Shown here: piece after piece, positions 1 through 10,374 of the stretch
How positions within the stretch are numbered: position 1 is the stretch's first letter
How the letters are laid out: every line of letters starts with the position of its first letter
From: Polytrichum commune
Taxonomy: Eukaryota > Streptophyta > Polytrichopsida > Polytrichales > Polytrichaceae
Length of the DNA stretch: 64,000 nt
Direction: 5' to 3'
Assembly (NCBI GenBank): GCA_950295325.1
Contig: OX485806.1
Coordinates: forward strand, 52,139,169-52,203,168
Program-made: the position numbers and the translations under genes
Notes under the pieces: model-generated
The model's database searches: none
What the model saw: only the letters and a program-made list of their open reading frames with translations
What the model was told of the DNA's origin: nothing

Positions 1-150
1 TCATCTCCCTCTCCAGAAATTGCAGCAAGCTCTCTCACTTGGAGCTCCACTACAAGGTTAGAGCACACTAGCATTCATGAGCAAGCAATCACAACATTCA
101 TCCATGACTTTTATTTCCATACATATCCTATATTTAGAATTCACCATATT
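1..150. other. AT-rich leader, nothing recognised
   Basis: No coding potential, repeat structure or element terminus was recognised in this short stretch before the tandem array. Confidence 0.4.
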
Positions 151-182
151 CATGCCGCATTATACGGCGTATTTTACGGACA

Positions 183-764
183 GTTTGGGTCGCCCGACCC
201 AAACCTAACCCCACAGTGGCCAGGTAGTAGGGTTGACTCAGAGCCCATCCCCCCCCCCCCCCACATAGTTTAGGTCGGTCGACCCAAACCCTTCTCCACA
301 GTGGGAAAGTACTGGGGTTGACTCCGAGCCCATCCCCCCCTACATAGTTTGGGTCGGTCGACCCAAACCCTTCCCCACAGTGGGCAAGTACTAGGGTGGA
401 CTCTGAGCCCATGCCCCCCCTACAAGGTTTGGGTCGGTCGACCCAAACCCTTCCCCACAGTGGGCAAGTACTGGGGTTGACTCAGAGCCCATCCTTTCCT
501 ACATAGTTTGGGTCGTTCGACCCAAACCTTTCCCCACCGTGGGCAAGTACTAGGCTAAACCCTAAAGCCCATCCCCCTTTATATAGTTTGGGTCGGTCGA
601 CCCAAACCCTTTCCCACATATTGCAGGTGCTAGGATGGACTCTTAGCCCATCCCCCCTGCAAGGTTTAGGTTGGTTGACCCGAACTTTAGCTCGCAGTGG
701 GCAGGTATCACAGATGACACTGACCCAATCCCGCCCCACAAGGATTGGGTCAGTTGACCCAAAC
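183..764. repeat. Minisatellite, eight units of about 79 bp
   Basis: Units begin with a GTTTGGGTCG-type motif at 183, 268, 347, 427, 506, 586, 664 and 743, so the spacing is 85, 79, 80, 79, 80, 78 and 79 bp. Each unit carries an inverted repeat TTTGGGTCG-GT-CGACCCAAA, then a CCCCACAGTGGGCAAGTACTGG-like spacer and a C-rich run. The first spacer is longer because of a run of about 15 C at 248-262. A further partial unit appears at about 1263-1300. The 74-92 aa ORFs crossing the array simply read the repeat and are not genes. Confidence 0.93.
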
Positions 765-766
765 CC

Positions 767-1263
767 ACGGGTAGATCACTTAGTGCATTTTAAAAAACGA
801 CGTGCGGCATAATATAGAGAGGATTAAAATCATTTGAAATAAAAATTATAAAGGAATTCCAAATAATGAAGGGGCCATTAAATGTAGACAATCCCATTAT
901 AAGTAAGTTAGATGGACATAAAACGTGGGCCATTAGTTTTTGTAAAATTAATATAGGGGCTGAAGATAAAGATCCTAGAAGGTATGTTTAGTATGGTATG
1001 TAAATGGGTTTAGGACTCACGGGGATGGATGATAATTGGGATTTCCATTTGTCCAAAAATGAATTAAAATGAATATAGAGTACAAAAAATTGCAATGACT
1101 TGGACAATATAAGTAATGAAAGGGTGCAAACAAATGGGCCATTTTTGAAATTGAAGTAATTATAGGGAGGCTTTAATTCAACCCTCTAAGGTAAATAGCC
1201 CCAAAACAAATAACCCCCAGCCGCACGTGGTGCACAAAAATGCCTTAGAGTGATCTACCCGTG
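767..1263. repeat. Inverted repeat arms of about 45 bp around an AT-rich core
   Basis: The left arm (767-811, containing CACGGGTAGATCACTTAGTG) and the right arm (1219-1263, containing GAGTGATCTACCCGTG) are inverted copies with a few mismatches and a shared CCGCACGT/ACGTGCGG end. The 400 bp between them (about 812-1218) is AT-rich and has no recognisable gene. A related GCCGCATTATACGGCG motif lies at about 152, left of the tandem array. The array plus arms may be the terminal structure of a DNA transposon. No target duplication could be assigned. Confidence 0.6.
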
Positions 1264-1826
1264 CCCAAACCCTTCCCCACTGTGACCCAAACCCTGACCC
1301 CGTTCTCCCTCAACAATAGTACTCATACAAACAGGTGTCATGATTAGGTGTCCCCGTATTTCATGAAGTGAAATAGTTTGATTATTTTCCTTTTGGACCA
1401 TAAAACTTGTGTGCCGCTTTGACAAGGCTCGATGTGTATGTGTGTAGGCACGATGGAGGGATTTAATGGACAAGGGGATTGCTCCTCTGAAGACATAGCC
1501 ACTTGGTTATCTGCATCCGAGGATGAGCTTGACATTGTTGGGGAGTCAACAATGGATGACAGTGCAGATGAAGATCATTTGGATTTACCTTCGCCTTCCG
1601 TACACCCCTGTCCCATTGGTGAATGTACGGGACTTTCAAGGGCTTCGTGGGTGAATTTGGAGGTGGTACTTCTTAATGACAGTGGAGTTGTTGTGGCAGA
1701 GGGTATTTGTCAAAACACCCATCCACAAGATTGCATTGATGAAAACCCGCTTGGCATCGAGGACGTTGGGGTTGTCATATTGGAGTCGCTCGTTCATTCC
1801 GAGGTGGATCCCACTCATAGGTTCTC

Positions 1827-2799
1827 TGTCGCGCACCTCTCCATGAGGAGTGGCCAAAACACCATGGGCACAAGGGGGACCCCGGAGTGACACCCGGGAC
1901 TTGTGGCGCCGTTGGTGAGAGGGCCCAAGTGATCCTAGTGTGGGTGAGGGCCCCGGGCGTTGGGAACGCCTCCCACCCACAAAGACTAGGAGGCATGAGG
2001 GTGAGGCCATGAGCTATGCATAGCTCATGGCGTGGTGATTCTAGAATGCTCAAGATCACCTCAATCGGAGGTGTGAGCTAGGAGTTATGGCCATTTGAGT
2101 GGGGTGCTGTCCCGGGACAGCGCCCTGGTACAGCAGTGCCTGGGAGTGATTCCCGGGACTGCCAAGGTTCAAACAGGCATAACTTCCTCAAGACTTGCCC
2201 GAATGGGGCAAGTGAGGAGTCCATCGGCATCTACGTGAAGCGTAGATGAAGATGGAGTGGTTGGTTGTTGTGATCAGACATCATACAAGGAAGTTATGAT
2301 GGTCTGAAGCTGCTGGGGGGGTTCTAGGCCCAGCAGCTAAGGGAAAATGTCCACTTGGCCCCAACTCTTGGTAGAGAGACAAGAGGTTGGTTGACGGTGG
2401 GGTAGGGGCCCCGCGTGAAGTCCTAGAGGCTTATATGGGTGAGGTGGTGTGGCCTCACCCACCCGAGGCCGAACGGCACGGCCTCCATGGGCATTGGCCC
2501 ATTGTGAGGCCATAGTTGCCTAGTATGGTTCGGGTTGTTGTAGTGTTGCTCCGGCAACGCGATGATCAACATGGGATTGGACTTCCATGGATGGAAGTGC
2601 ACATCTAGGAATGGGTTACCGATTAAGGGGTGAGTCCCGAAAGTAAAGTAGGAGGGTTGGTTCCCTCCTATGAACTAAAAGGTCCGGGGTAGGAGGAGCT
2701 AACCATTAGCATGGCGGAATGCGAATGGTTAGCGCTCGTAACCTTTGCTAGAAAGGAAAATTGGCAAGATTGTTAAGGGACCTAGCAAGGGTTGCGACA
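1827..2799 (+). mobile_element. Solo LTR, gypsy family A, 973 bp, with target duplication
   Basis: It begins TGTCGC and ends GCGACA, a perfect 6 bp terminal inverted repeat. It is flanked by the direct repeat TTCTC at 1822-1826 and 2800-2804. The same LTR recurs at 44670, 45514, 18158/23797, 25071, 35760 and 47627. A TATA-like TTATATGG at 2431 is followed by a perfect 8 bp hairpin, GGGTGAGG/CCTCACCC (2437-2460). There is no internal region, so this is the product of LTR-LTR recombination. LTR plus one duplication is 978 bp (326 codons), so the host frame is the same on both sides. Confidence 0.95.
2431..2460 (+). promoter_or_regulatory. LTR A TATA-like box and adjoining hairpin
   Basis: TTATATGG at 2431 leads directly into the stem GGGTGAGG (2437-2444), an 8 nt loop, and CCTCACCC (2453-2460). 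The same block is intact at about 45257-45285 and weakened at about 46088-46120. Position in the LTR suits a core promoter and start of transcription, but this is inferred from sequence only. Confidence 0.45.
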
Positions 2800-3874
2800 T
2801 TCTCCCTCCGCAGGTGGCCATTGAGGAATGTCACGATTGATGGAGTTAGCTTGCGTGAACATGAGCAACGACACATGCAAATCGAAAAGGAGCTGCAATC
2901 AAACATGCGGCCACGCAAGGGTCAAAGAAAATACGATACATTGGCACGTCCTGCTCCGTCTGCAACTGATTGTAAACGTCAAAGGTTGCTCGGGAAGGAG
3001 TCCATAAGAGAAGTTGCCACAAAGGATTGTTGTGTGCATCGTTGTTGCCAATTGTTTCCAAGGGATAAATTGAAGGCCATCTGCGAAGAAATGTGGCTTG
3101 GAGATTTCCGTCTAAGATCCACAAAAAAACTTGATGTCCATAGGGCGATACATGTAAATGGGACGGGTCGCAAGGTAATCACCATAGAAAGCATACACGT
3201 GTGTTGTAAGGCATGGTACACCATTCACGGTGTGTCGAAGGCGGACTTCTATAGACAAGCTGCTTATGCCAAGGAAGGTCGCCCGTCCCGTCACCATGGG
3301 AACGTGGGTTTAAAGAAACCTAGGGAAGCAACAAAACAAGCAACGGCCACTCTAGCAACCATCATTATCCCCCTTGCCGATGCAATGCCGCACAAAACAC
3401 GTACACTCACAACCGGTGAAAAGGTTGTGGAGAAAGTTCTTCCCACATGCACAAAATGGAAAGACATATTGTTGGACGTGAATGCAGTTGGCGAGAAGAT
3501 TGGGTTGGAGCCAATTTCATTGTCAAAATTGAGTGCAATAAAGAAAACAAGCTTTAGTGAATACATTACAAAAAGACGAGGTGACAAATTTGCCCGGTGC
3601 TCTAATTGCGAAAAGTTGAAGCGTCTTCGGGATGCACACACGATGGGTACCGAGTCATATGCGGCACATCAATTGAACTATTTCAAACACGTAAACATGC
3701 AAGAGGCACGCCGTAATGATTATTACACAAATAGAGCTTTGTCCATCTCTAGGCCATTGGAGGTTCTCACGGTCATGCATGACAAAATGGATCATGCCAA
3801 AACAACCTCTCCATGTTTTGCAAATTGAATCAAGGCCACGGATGGATTTTTTAAGTTGCCTGTATCGGTTACAG

Positions 3875-4008
3875 GTGAAGTGTGAAACAATGTCATCACA
3901 TACCCTAAATGTTGTGGTGTTTCATTACGTGATGTACTAGAGATCATGGATTCATTCAAAATGGTTTATTTATACATAGATAGTAATCACGTTGGGTTGG
4001 CATTGTAG
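3875..4008 (+). other. Spliceosomal intron in the DUF7869-like gene
   Basis: The sequence reads ACAG|GTGAAG ... CATTGTAG|GAATG. Splicing joins codon 3874+4009-4010 (Gly) and links frame 1 upstream to the next frame downstream with no lost residue (VTG-MIAHG). The intron is AT-rich and 134 bp long, as is usual in plants. This shows the ancestral copy was not a processed one. Confidence 0.8.
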
Positions 4009-5494
4009 GAATGATTGCACATGGACACGGTGATGTCAAGTTTGCTCATTACGCTCTTGATTTGTATCCAGCGGATTTAAACCACACGATAGGGTCATTT
4101 GCAAGGCTTTTACATGATTTAGAGAAACCGCCAGCCTATTCTTCAGGATTGTTATTTGAAAACACGGGTTCAACACCTCTATATGAAGCGGTGTTGGATG
4201 GAAAAGATGTATGCTTGCATTCGTTGCCAGAGCCACCCAGTGAACCCGTGATTGCCAAGAAGTTGCCCCCAACTTTACGTGTCCAATTGGACAATTGTGC
4301 CAAGGACAATAAAAGTAGATATGTATTTGCATATTGATCGTTGTTGGTTGCGAAAGGCATTTTCAAGGAGGTTTTTGTGTCCTTTCTATTGGTAGGCCAC
4401 ACGCACAATGATATTGATGCATCTTTTGGGCGATGGAGCATGAAGTTGCGGGAGGAGGATTTTCCTACAATCCCGTTATTGATGAAATCGTACATGGATT
4501 TGGAGAACATTCCCGTCATCCCCCATATGATCGAGGAGGTGCCAGACTTCAAGGCATTTATAGAACCTTATATTTGAAGTGGAGCTCATCGATTGATCGG
4601 CCATACAAAGGCACAACAATTCCGCTTTTATATGCGCGACGATGGTGTCCCGGCCATGCAGTACAAGTTGTTGTGCACGACACAAGACTAGAGCCCGTCG
4701 GAGGGTCTTCTTGTGTGGCGCGTGGATGCGGATGGGAAGACCATGTTACCAGATGGGGAGCCTAGCCCTTGCAAGCTAATATCCATGAAGAATTTGGAGG
4801 ATATTTTGAAAGGTATATCAGGCTTCATACAATATTGGGAGAGTTTGAAGATAGCGGATGTTGGCGGATCATGTTGGCATCGTTATGGGAGTTGGATACA
4901 TTATTGGACACGTGTTCGTGCCGCCTTGGCAGACCTCCACCAAGATAGCCCTCATACTTTGAGGCACGGATTTTGGCCACAAACACGAGTCGATGTACAA
5001 GCTTCGGAGGCTAGTCTTTTGGGAAATGGAGAGGTTCGAGAGGAGTTTGATGTGAACGACCATTACGTGGGGTCTGCTAGTATTCGTCCCCACCATCTTT
5101 CCGCATTGCAGTGGATTGTCATGAAGGTTATATGCTCATTTTGCGTCCTGGAGACGAGACATATGCGAAGCCAGTGTGGGTGGCAAGAGCTTTGTCCAAA
5201 CCAAATTTTACAACTTCCAGCCCTCATTTTCAACAAATACAAGTGGAGTACTACCGACCGACAGCAAGGAATGAAGATGTGATTCGGCATTATATAGGTT
5301 GGGATACAAACCCTAACTTTCGGTGGAAGGTGGATTCTGAGCTCAGTCCATCTTGGGTAGATACAGATTTCATATTCATAGCATGGAAACCACGGAAAAA
5401 CCATAGTGGATTAGTGTCCATTCCTCAAAAGTACATAACTTTTGCAAAAGAGAACCTTGCTCGGATCGCACAAGAAGCAACCCACGTTGCATGA

Positions 5495-6050
5495 GAAGTT
5501 GGTAGGATTGTGTTAGCATGATTATAGTTTAATACATAATTATAGCAATATAAATTACTCATATGTGTGCTCTTCAAAATTGGGACACAATTTGGGTAGA
5601 ACTTACGAATGCTATATTGTTTGGGGTTGGATGAATATCCATTTACTATATTTCCAAAAAAATGTGAAGTTCATCTTATTATTAAGTTTGGGACTATATT
5701 GTCGATTGAAGAAATATGCATTTATTACATACACTTTGTATATTGCAATGTTTATATTCTATTGATCATGCTAATAATAGAAATCATTTTATATATTTTT
5801 TGGGTGAAACTTGTTTGGAGTGCTCTACCCAATGTGTTTTTGTTGATGAAGTTGGTGTCGAGTGCTCTACCATATGTGCTTATGTTCAAACATCATAGAT
5901 TTGGGATATTAGAACATATAATATATTTGAGATTGTTGACAATATAGTTTTGGGCATCTTCATGCCCTTTGATCCATATATTAATTTGAGACTAGCGAAA
6001 GTCTCAATTTAACGAATATAGTGTTTTTGGGAAAATTTGTCAATCAACCT
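5495..6050. other. AT-rich spacer
   Basis: AT-rich sequence following the end of the DUF7869-like gene. Small overlapping ORFs (5565-5947) are rich in Ile, Tyr, Phe and Leu, as expected of AT-rich non-coding DNA. A GAGTGCTCTACC motif occurs twice (about 5817 and 5868). No gene is supported. Confidence 0.5.
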
Positions 6051-6433
6051 CACAAATGGAAATTGCCACATGAACTCCTAGGTATGCCTCAAAGGGTTCA
6101 AGGAGATATTTGTGGTCCAATAGATCCACCATGCAGACCGTTTAGATTTTTTTTCTTTATTAATACATCCACAAAATAGTTACATGTCTCTCTTCTAGCT
6201 AGTAAGAAAAAAGAATTTCCTAGATTATTGGCACAAATTATACAACTTCGGACTAGGTTATTAGATCATCCAACTCAGTCTATATGTTTAGATTGTGCAG
6301 GAGAATTTAAGTCTCAAGTATTTAGGACATATGTGAGTCAACTGAAATATAATAAGAACATTCATTACCATATGATTATGAGACAAATAGTCTAGCATAA
6401 TATTTTATTGAAATGTTACAATTAATTGCTAGA
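6050..6433 (+). pseudogene. Ty1/copia integrase fragment
   Basis: Plus-strand translation with several breaks gives a GDICGPI-like motif (the first catalytic Asp region), RLLAQIIQLR, and LDCAGEFKSQ, the last matching the LDNAGEF block of plant Ty1/copia integrases with Asn changed to Cys. It ends abruptly at 6433, where the LTR of gypsy family B begins, so family B appears to have inserted into this older copia element. No LTR or other pol domain of this copy was found nearby. Confidence 0.7.
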
Positions 6434-9400
6434 TGTGGTAGTTTTGGGCCACTCCCTTCCGAGGGAGCCTAAAAGTATCACACAAGCCCTTCGGTGAAGG
6501 TGGCCTGCACTTGCAGGTGCCCAAGCCGAACCCGGATGATAGGTGTATAACGTAAGTACTTCAATTTTTTAGGGAAATTAAATATGCGTTGTAGTACCTC
6601 CAGAGGTTGGACCTTCGTTTTTATTATTGTGGCTCTAAACTCCACTAATCAATTTTATATCTAGTTCTAACCTTAACCTATAATCTATTCTAAGCGCAGA
6701 CGCACCAGCCCTGAAACCAAGACAACCTACCTTGTAAACTGGGATGGCTTTGATCCACACCAACCGGGTATGATTCATACCACCCTAGCTCAATGAACGG
6801 AATAACGACGATTTGATGGACCATTCAATTCTTCCTATTCTTTTACTTAGTTATATTTAATTTTCTAAGCGGTGGAACTTGGCCTAAGTCCCATCATTTA
6901 TACAAATTCCTTCTTAATAAGTTAATTTTGTTTGCACATCCTACCTCACTACATTCATATATTAGGCATCACCCCTTACCTGGTTGGTGCACCCCTTAGC
7001 TTGGAACCTTCTAAAGCCTTGTGTAGGTCCTTGCAGGTCAAGTGACATCTCAAACCCTTCGGACTTCAATGATTCGAAGGGTGGTATCACTCTACCGAAT
7101 TAAGTTTCCGATTCGGGTTTCTTGCCAACAAGGGTTTACAATTTGTTTTGTATGTTTTTAATTGTTAAATGTGTTTACACTGGACAGACCACGAAATGCA
7201 ACTTAATGGGACTAGGGTGACAGACAACTTATAGGTTCAACATGTTGTACAATTTTCATAAATTGGGGCCATTACTCCCAATCTATGGGGCCAACAACAT
7301 AATAGTAGATTCGCGGGTCATAATTCCACCTTTCCACCAACAACATTCACAGTGGTCGTGTCGATGATTAATTTGACTTATCACATACGAAACTTGCTAA
7401 TAAATAAAGCTACTACCATAAAACATACCAAGGGGCCCTAGAACAATGAAGTTGGGTATTCCCTCGGTGGTCAAGTGGTTAAGCCACTTGACCTTACGAG
7501 ATAGGTGAGTGGGTTTAGAGATGTATACTTTAGCCACACTCCTTTCAACCCTAAATGGAAGGCTAGGGTTAGTTAATTTACCTCAATTCTCCTCGGTTGA
7601 TAGGGCTCGATGTAGGCCGAGCCGCTCCCTCCTTCCTTGCTCCACTTCCCGGACGTCGACCTTGCCTCTTTCCTTATAACTAGTTTGATTTTAAAGCGTA
7701 CATTAATTAACAATTACAATATAATTTTTTTTTGCTCTGTAATTTAAGCCTAAGTATAATAAATTTACTTATTATACGTAATTATCTTTTTAACGATCTA
7801 AAAATCACTTTAATCAGATAAGAAATGCAAAAGTTTTGAGGGTTGGAAATGCGAGGTCGATTCAACCGATCTGTCCAACCCACCTATCTAATTTCCAACT
7901 TCAACAATTCATAGTAAATTCATTACTATTTGGATTTGGGCTTTCCTTACACCATTGGAAAGTTATTAATAATATCTAACTAGAAAAATATGATATCAAC
8001 TGGTTAAGCCAATATGAATCCAGCACTCAACCAAGAAGTCTTAGACTATGTATCTCTTCTTTAGAAATTCGTATCTAATTCATTTATTATTCAAATCAAA
8101 CGTTCTAAATAACCATGGAAATATATTAAAAAGATCTAATTAAGAAAAAAATGTGATAAGCAAGTTAAGCTAAGATGAATCCAGCATACTCTCTGTAATG
8201 CAGCAGTCAATCAAGAAATCTCAAATTACATATCATGCCTTCAACAATTCATATCTAATTCAAATCTTATTCAAATCAAACGTTCTAAATAATCTTGGAA
8301 ATCTAGAAAAAATATCTATTTGGGAAAAAATACAAATTTTCCAAATAAAAACTTTAAGTAGGCTAGCAGGTCTGATCCAGCAGCTGCTACCCAAAGGACC
8401 ACCCAATTTTTCTGTTCCATCTTTGAAAATTCATAACTAACTGCTATCTTAACCAAATCACAAATGGGAAATGGCTATGGATAGCTATAGGAAATATCTC
8501 TAAGCTTAAAATGATAAGTATTTTGTTCTAGCTCATGAACGAAGATTTTAGGGCATTGGCAGCTGAGGTCTACAATGCCTTCATTTGCAATCTTACAATC
8601 CAACCTACCTCTACAAAGTAAAGGATGAATTTTTTGGTGTGTTAATAAAAATTCATTCTAACTAGGAGATATAGTAGAGGAATTTCTCAAGTCATCTATA
8701 AGGCCATTATAAATGCACGCTAAAGGTTTTTTTTCCTAACTACATTGAAGAAAGGCTTCGCCAAAGCATTAGAAAAACAAATCCTACTAGGTGGAAGGAG
8801 GGGTTTTTAAACCCTTTCGATAAAGGGTTGGACCCCTCAGCCACTGGCTCCATTTTTCGAACCCTTTCCCAAAATTTTGGCTTAGGGTTTTTCCCGGTTG
8901 AAGTTGCCATCTTCTCGTCAAGGTGGCTCCGACGGGAAACATTAGAAATCTTTTTAATTTTTCGCCATCAAGTTGGCAAGGGGGCAAATGGGCAAGTAGC
9001 CCCCTTATTTTTTATTTATTTTTCTTCAAAAGTTTTCAAGCCGATTTTGTCTTCTTACGCCAAACACCTCCAATAGTCTTATGTGGCCCCTATTAACTAA
9101 TAAACTAATATTTACTTAGTTAGCATCTACTAACATTTGTTTAGCTAGCATCTATTAATTTAAATTTTAGCTAGTTGTTTTTACTAGCTAGCATGTTTTT
9201 TCTACTTCGCTATTTTCTAGCACTATTTAGTTTTCATTTTGACTTTTTTTTTTTCTAGACTAAATACTAAATGAACTAATTTTCCCTAAATTCCCTATCA
9301 ATTCTAACTTTTAATGCTAACATTCTAACTAAAAGTGATCCCACGGAGTGGTGGACCACTCAAAGGGTTTACATATGTCAGCCATCAGGGGAGCTCCTCG

Positions 9401-9617
9401 TTCGAGCGCTACGAACTCCAGCTCTTACTCGCACGCCAATCCTGGGTACACGGTCACCTGCATGTACACCACCACTTGCATATATACTTCTGTTTTGTTT
9501 TATTTTATTATTGTTATTATTATTATTATTTGTACTTTATCCCTCCAAAAATGTGAAGATGAGAGAAAAAAAAGATAGTACTAGACTAAAGCCAAAAAAC
9601 ATTTCAAAACCACCACA
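6434..9617 (-). repeat. 3' LTR of gypsy family B, about 3184 bp
   Basis: On the plus strand it starts TGTGGTAG at 6434 and ends ACCACA at 9617, matching inverted ends. It is followed by pyrimidine-rich CTCCCCCACC, the complement of a polypurine tract. The first about 60 bp match 17717-17777. The right edge rests on the terminal repeat and PPT, because no full 5' LTR exists for comparison. Inside are a possible SINE (about 7460), a perfect hairpin AACCCTTT/AAAGGGTT at 8810-8829, and long AT-rich stretches with no gene. Confidence 0.72.
7461..7690 (+). mobile_element. Possible tRNA-derived SINE inside LTR B
   Basis: GGTGGTCAAGTGGTTAAGCC at about 7466 resembles a pol III A box in a tRNA-Ser/Leu-like context, and GTGAGTGGGTTTAGAGATG about 40 bp later is a weak B box. 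A GC-richer body with CCGAGCCGCTCCCTCC follows to about 7690. No target duplication or clear tail was found, so this could be part of the LTR itself. Confidence 0.35.
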
Positions 9618-9629
9618 CTCCCCCACCGG
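9618..9629 (-). other. Polypurine tract of gypsy family B
   Basis: Directly inside the LTR edge, the minus strand reads CCGGTGGGGGAG. Its purine-rich end abuts the TGTGGT start of the LTR in element orientation, the usual place for plus-strand priming. This short run helps fix the LTR boundary at 9617. Confidence 0.55.
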
Positions 9630-9893
9630 ACTGGGTTTGTGTCTATCTAGGACACCCCCTCCGCCTTGCGGGAGCAACTTGGAGCTATAGAAGAAAAAAC
9701 TTTCAACCCACTTCCTTCTTCTTTGGAGAGAGTTCGGACTACAAGAGCAATTTCTAGGCGATGAAGGTCCCCCTATTAGTTTCCTTCAAACAATGACCAC
9801 AGAGGGCCGACCTCTACCCTAGCACCTATTGCATGATATAAAAACCCTTTGCCTTTGTTTTGTGTCTAAAGGTATCATGTCGCATTTAATCCG
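9630..9893. other. Untranslated spacer between integrase and PPT
   Basis: No ORF or motif was recognised. Position is the 3' untranslated internal region of gypsy family B. Confidence 0.4.
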
Positions 9894-10374
9894 CTAGTCG
9901 CACCTGTCACACGTTATACAACTTACACCGACCCCCGTTAGTTCGCGTAGGGAAATATGTGCCATCAAATATAGCCAATTGAACCAAATTATTGTCATAC
10001 ACCTCGTGACCCAAAAGGGGCCCAACCACAAGGCGTCAAACCTACCTGGGAACTCCAGTTTCCTCGCATCTTGGAGCATTACCAACGTCCCGGGTTGCAA
10101 AGTTCTTACCTTGTGTCGTTTGTTGAAGACGGCCTTGCGCCTTTGTTGCATCGCCTCGAGATGTTGTACACTAGCTCGTTGTAGCTCGCTAAGACTCTCT
10201 AACATTGGCAACCTATCCAATAGTGACTTGGCTACCGTAAGTCGTGAATCAATTGCAATCCACAAAGAGGGGATCTCCAACTCAATTGCTTCAATCCCAT
10301 ATACAAGGGCAAACAACGTTTGGTTGGTTGTTACCTTGAAAGTCGTCATGTAAGCCCAGAGCGCCGAGGGCAGC
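9894..10374 (-). pseudogene. Gypsy B integrase, C-terminal part
   Basis: The minus-strand reading contains PSALWAY.TTFKVTTNQT, LVYGIEAIELEIPS, RRKAVFNKRHKVRTLQPG and LVMLQD, the integrase C-terminal and GPY/F-like region of plant gypsy elements. It joins the core domain at 11788 once the 1408 bp solo LTR is set aside: the codons for WDVKL meet those for PSALWAY. No chromodomain is evident before the stop. The first residues of the listed ORF (METKGVDNFTSQ) come from the inserted LTR, not from integrase. Confidence 0.88.

Larger units (their letters stand above)
1453..5494 (+). pseudogene. Broken DUF7869-like gene (transposase-like, one intron)
   Basis: Coding pieces lie at 1453-1826, 2800-3874, 4009-about 5075 and about 5090-5494. 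The protein would exceed 900 aa. The first piece is acidic, Ser/Asp-rich and possibly regulatory. The central part has a CSNC zinc-like pair (about 3597) and an HDKMDHAKT motif (about 3778). After the intron come QLDNCAKDNK (about 4284) and GHTHNDIDASF (about 4395), the signature I associate with the DUF7869 plant family. The spaced Asp residues suggest an RNase H-like nuclease or transposase fold, which is inference. A 134 bp GT-AG intron (3875-4008) joins the frame exactly. Damage: a solo LTR at 1827-2799, in-frame stops at 3826, 4335, 4575 and 4689, and a frameshift near 5075-5110. The family name comes from recall and needs a profile search; the decayed gene call itself is strong. Confidence 0.78.

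Noticed and set aside
134-812. Four ORFs of 72-92 aa across the tandem array
   Set aside because: They read the 79 bp repeat on both strands (WVDRPKL... units) and have no domain.
1636-2059. Minus-strand ORFs of 94-124 aa
   Set aside because: They overlap the solo LTR and the plus-strand coding remnant; composition matches antisense reading.
3875-4008. Gap between DUF7869 pieces as a deletion or insertion
   Set aside because: It has GT...AG ends and exact frame restoration with conserved flanks, so an intron is the simpler reading.
9979-10353. Plus-strand 124 aa ORF
   Set aside because: It is the antisense of the integrase C-terminus.
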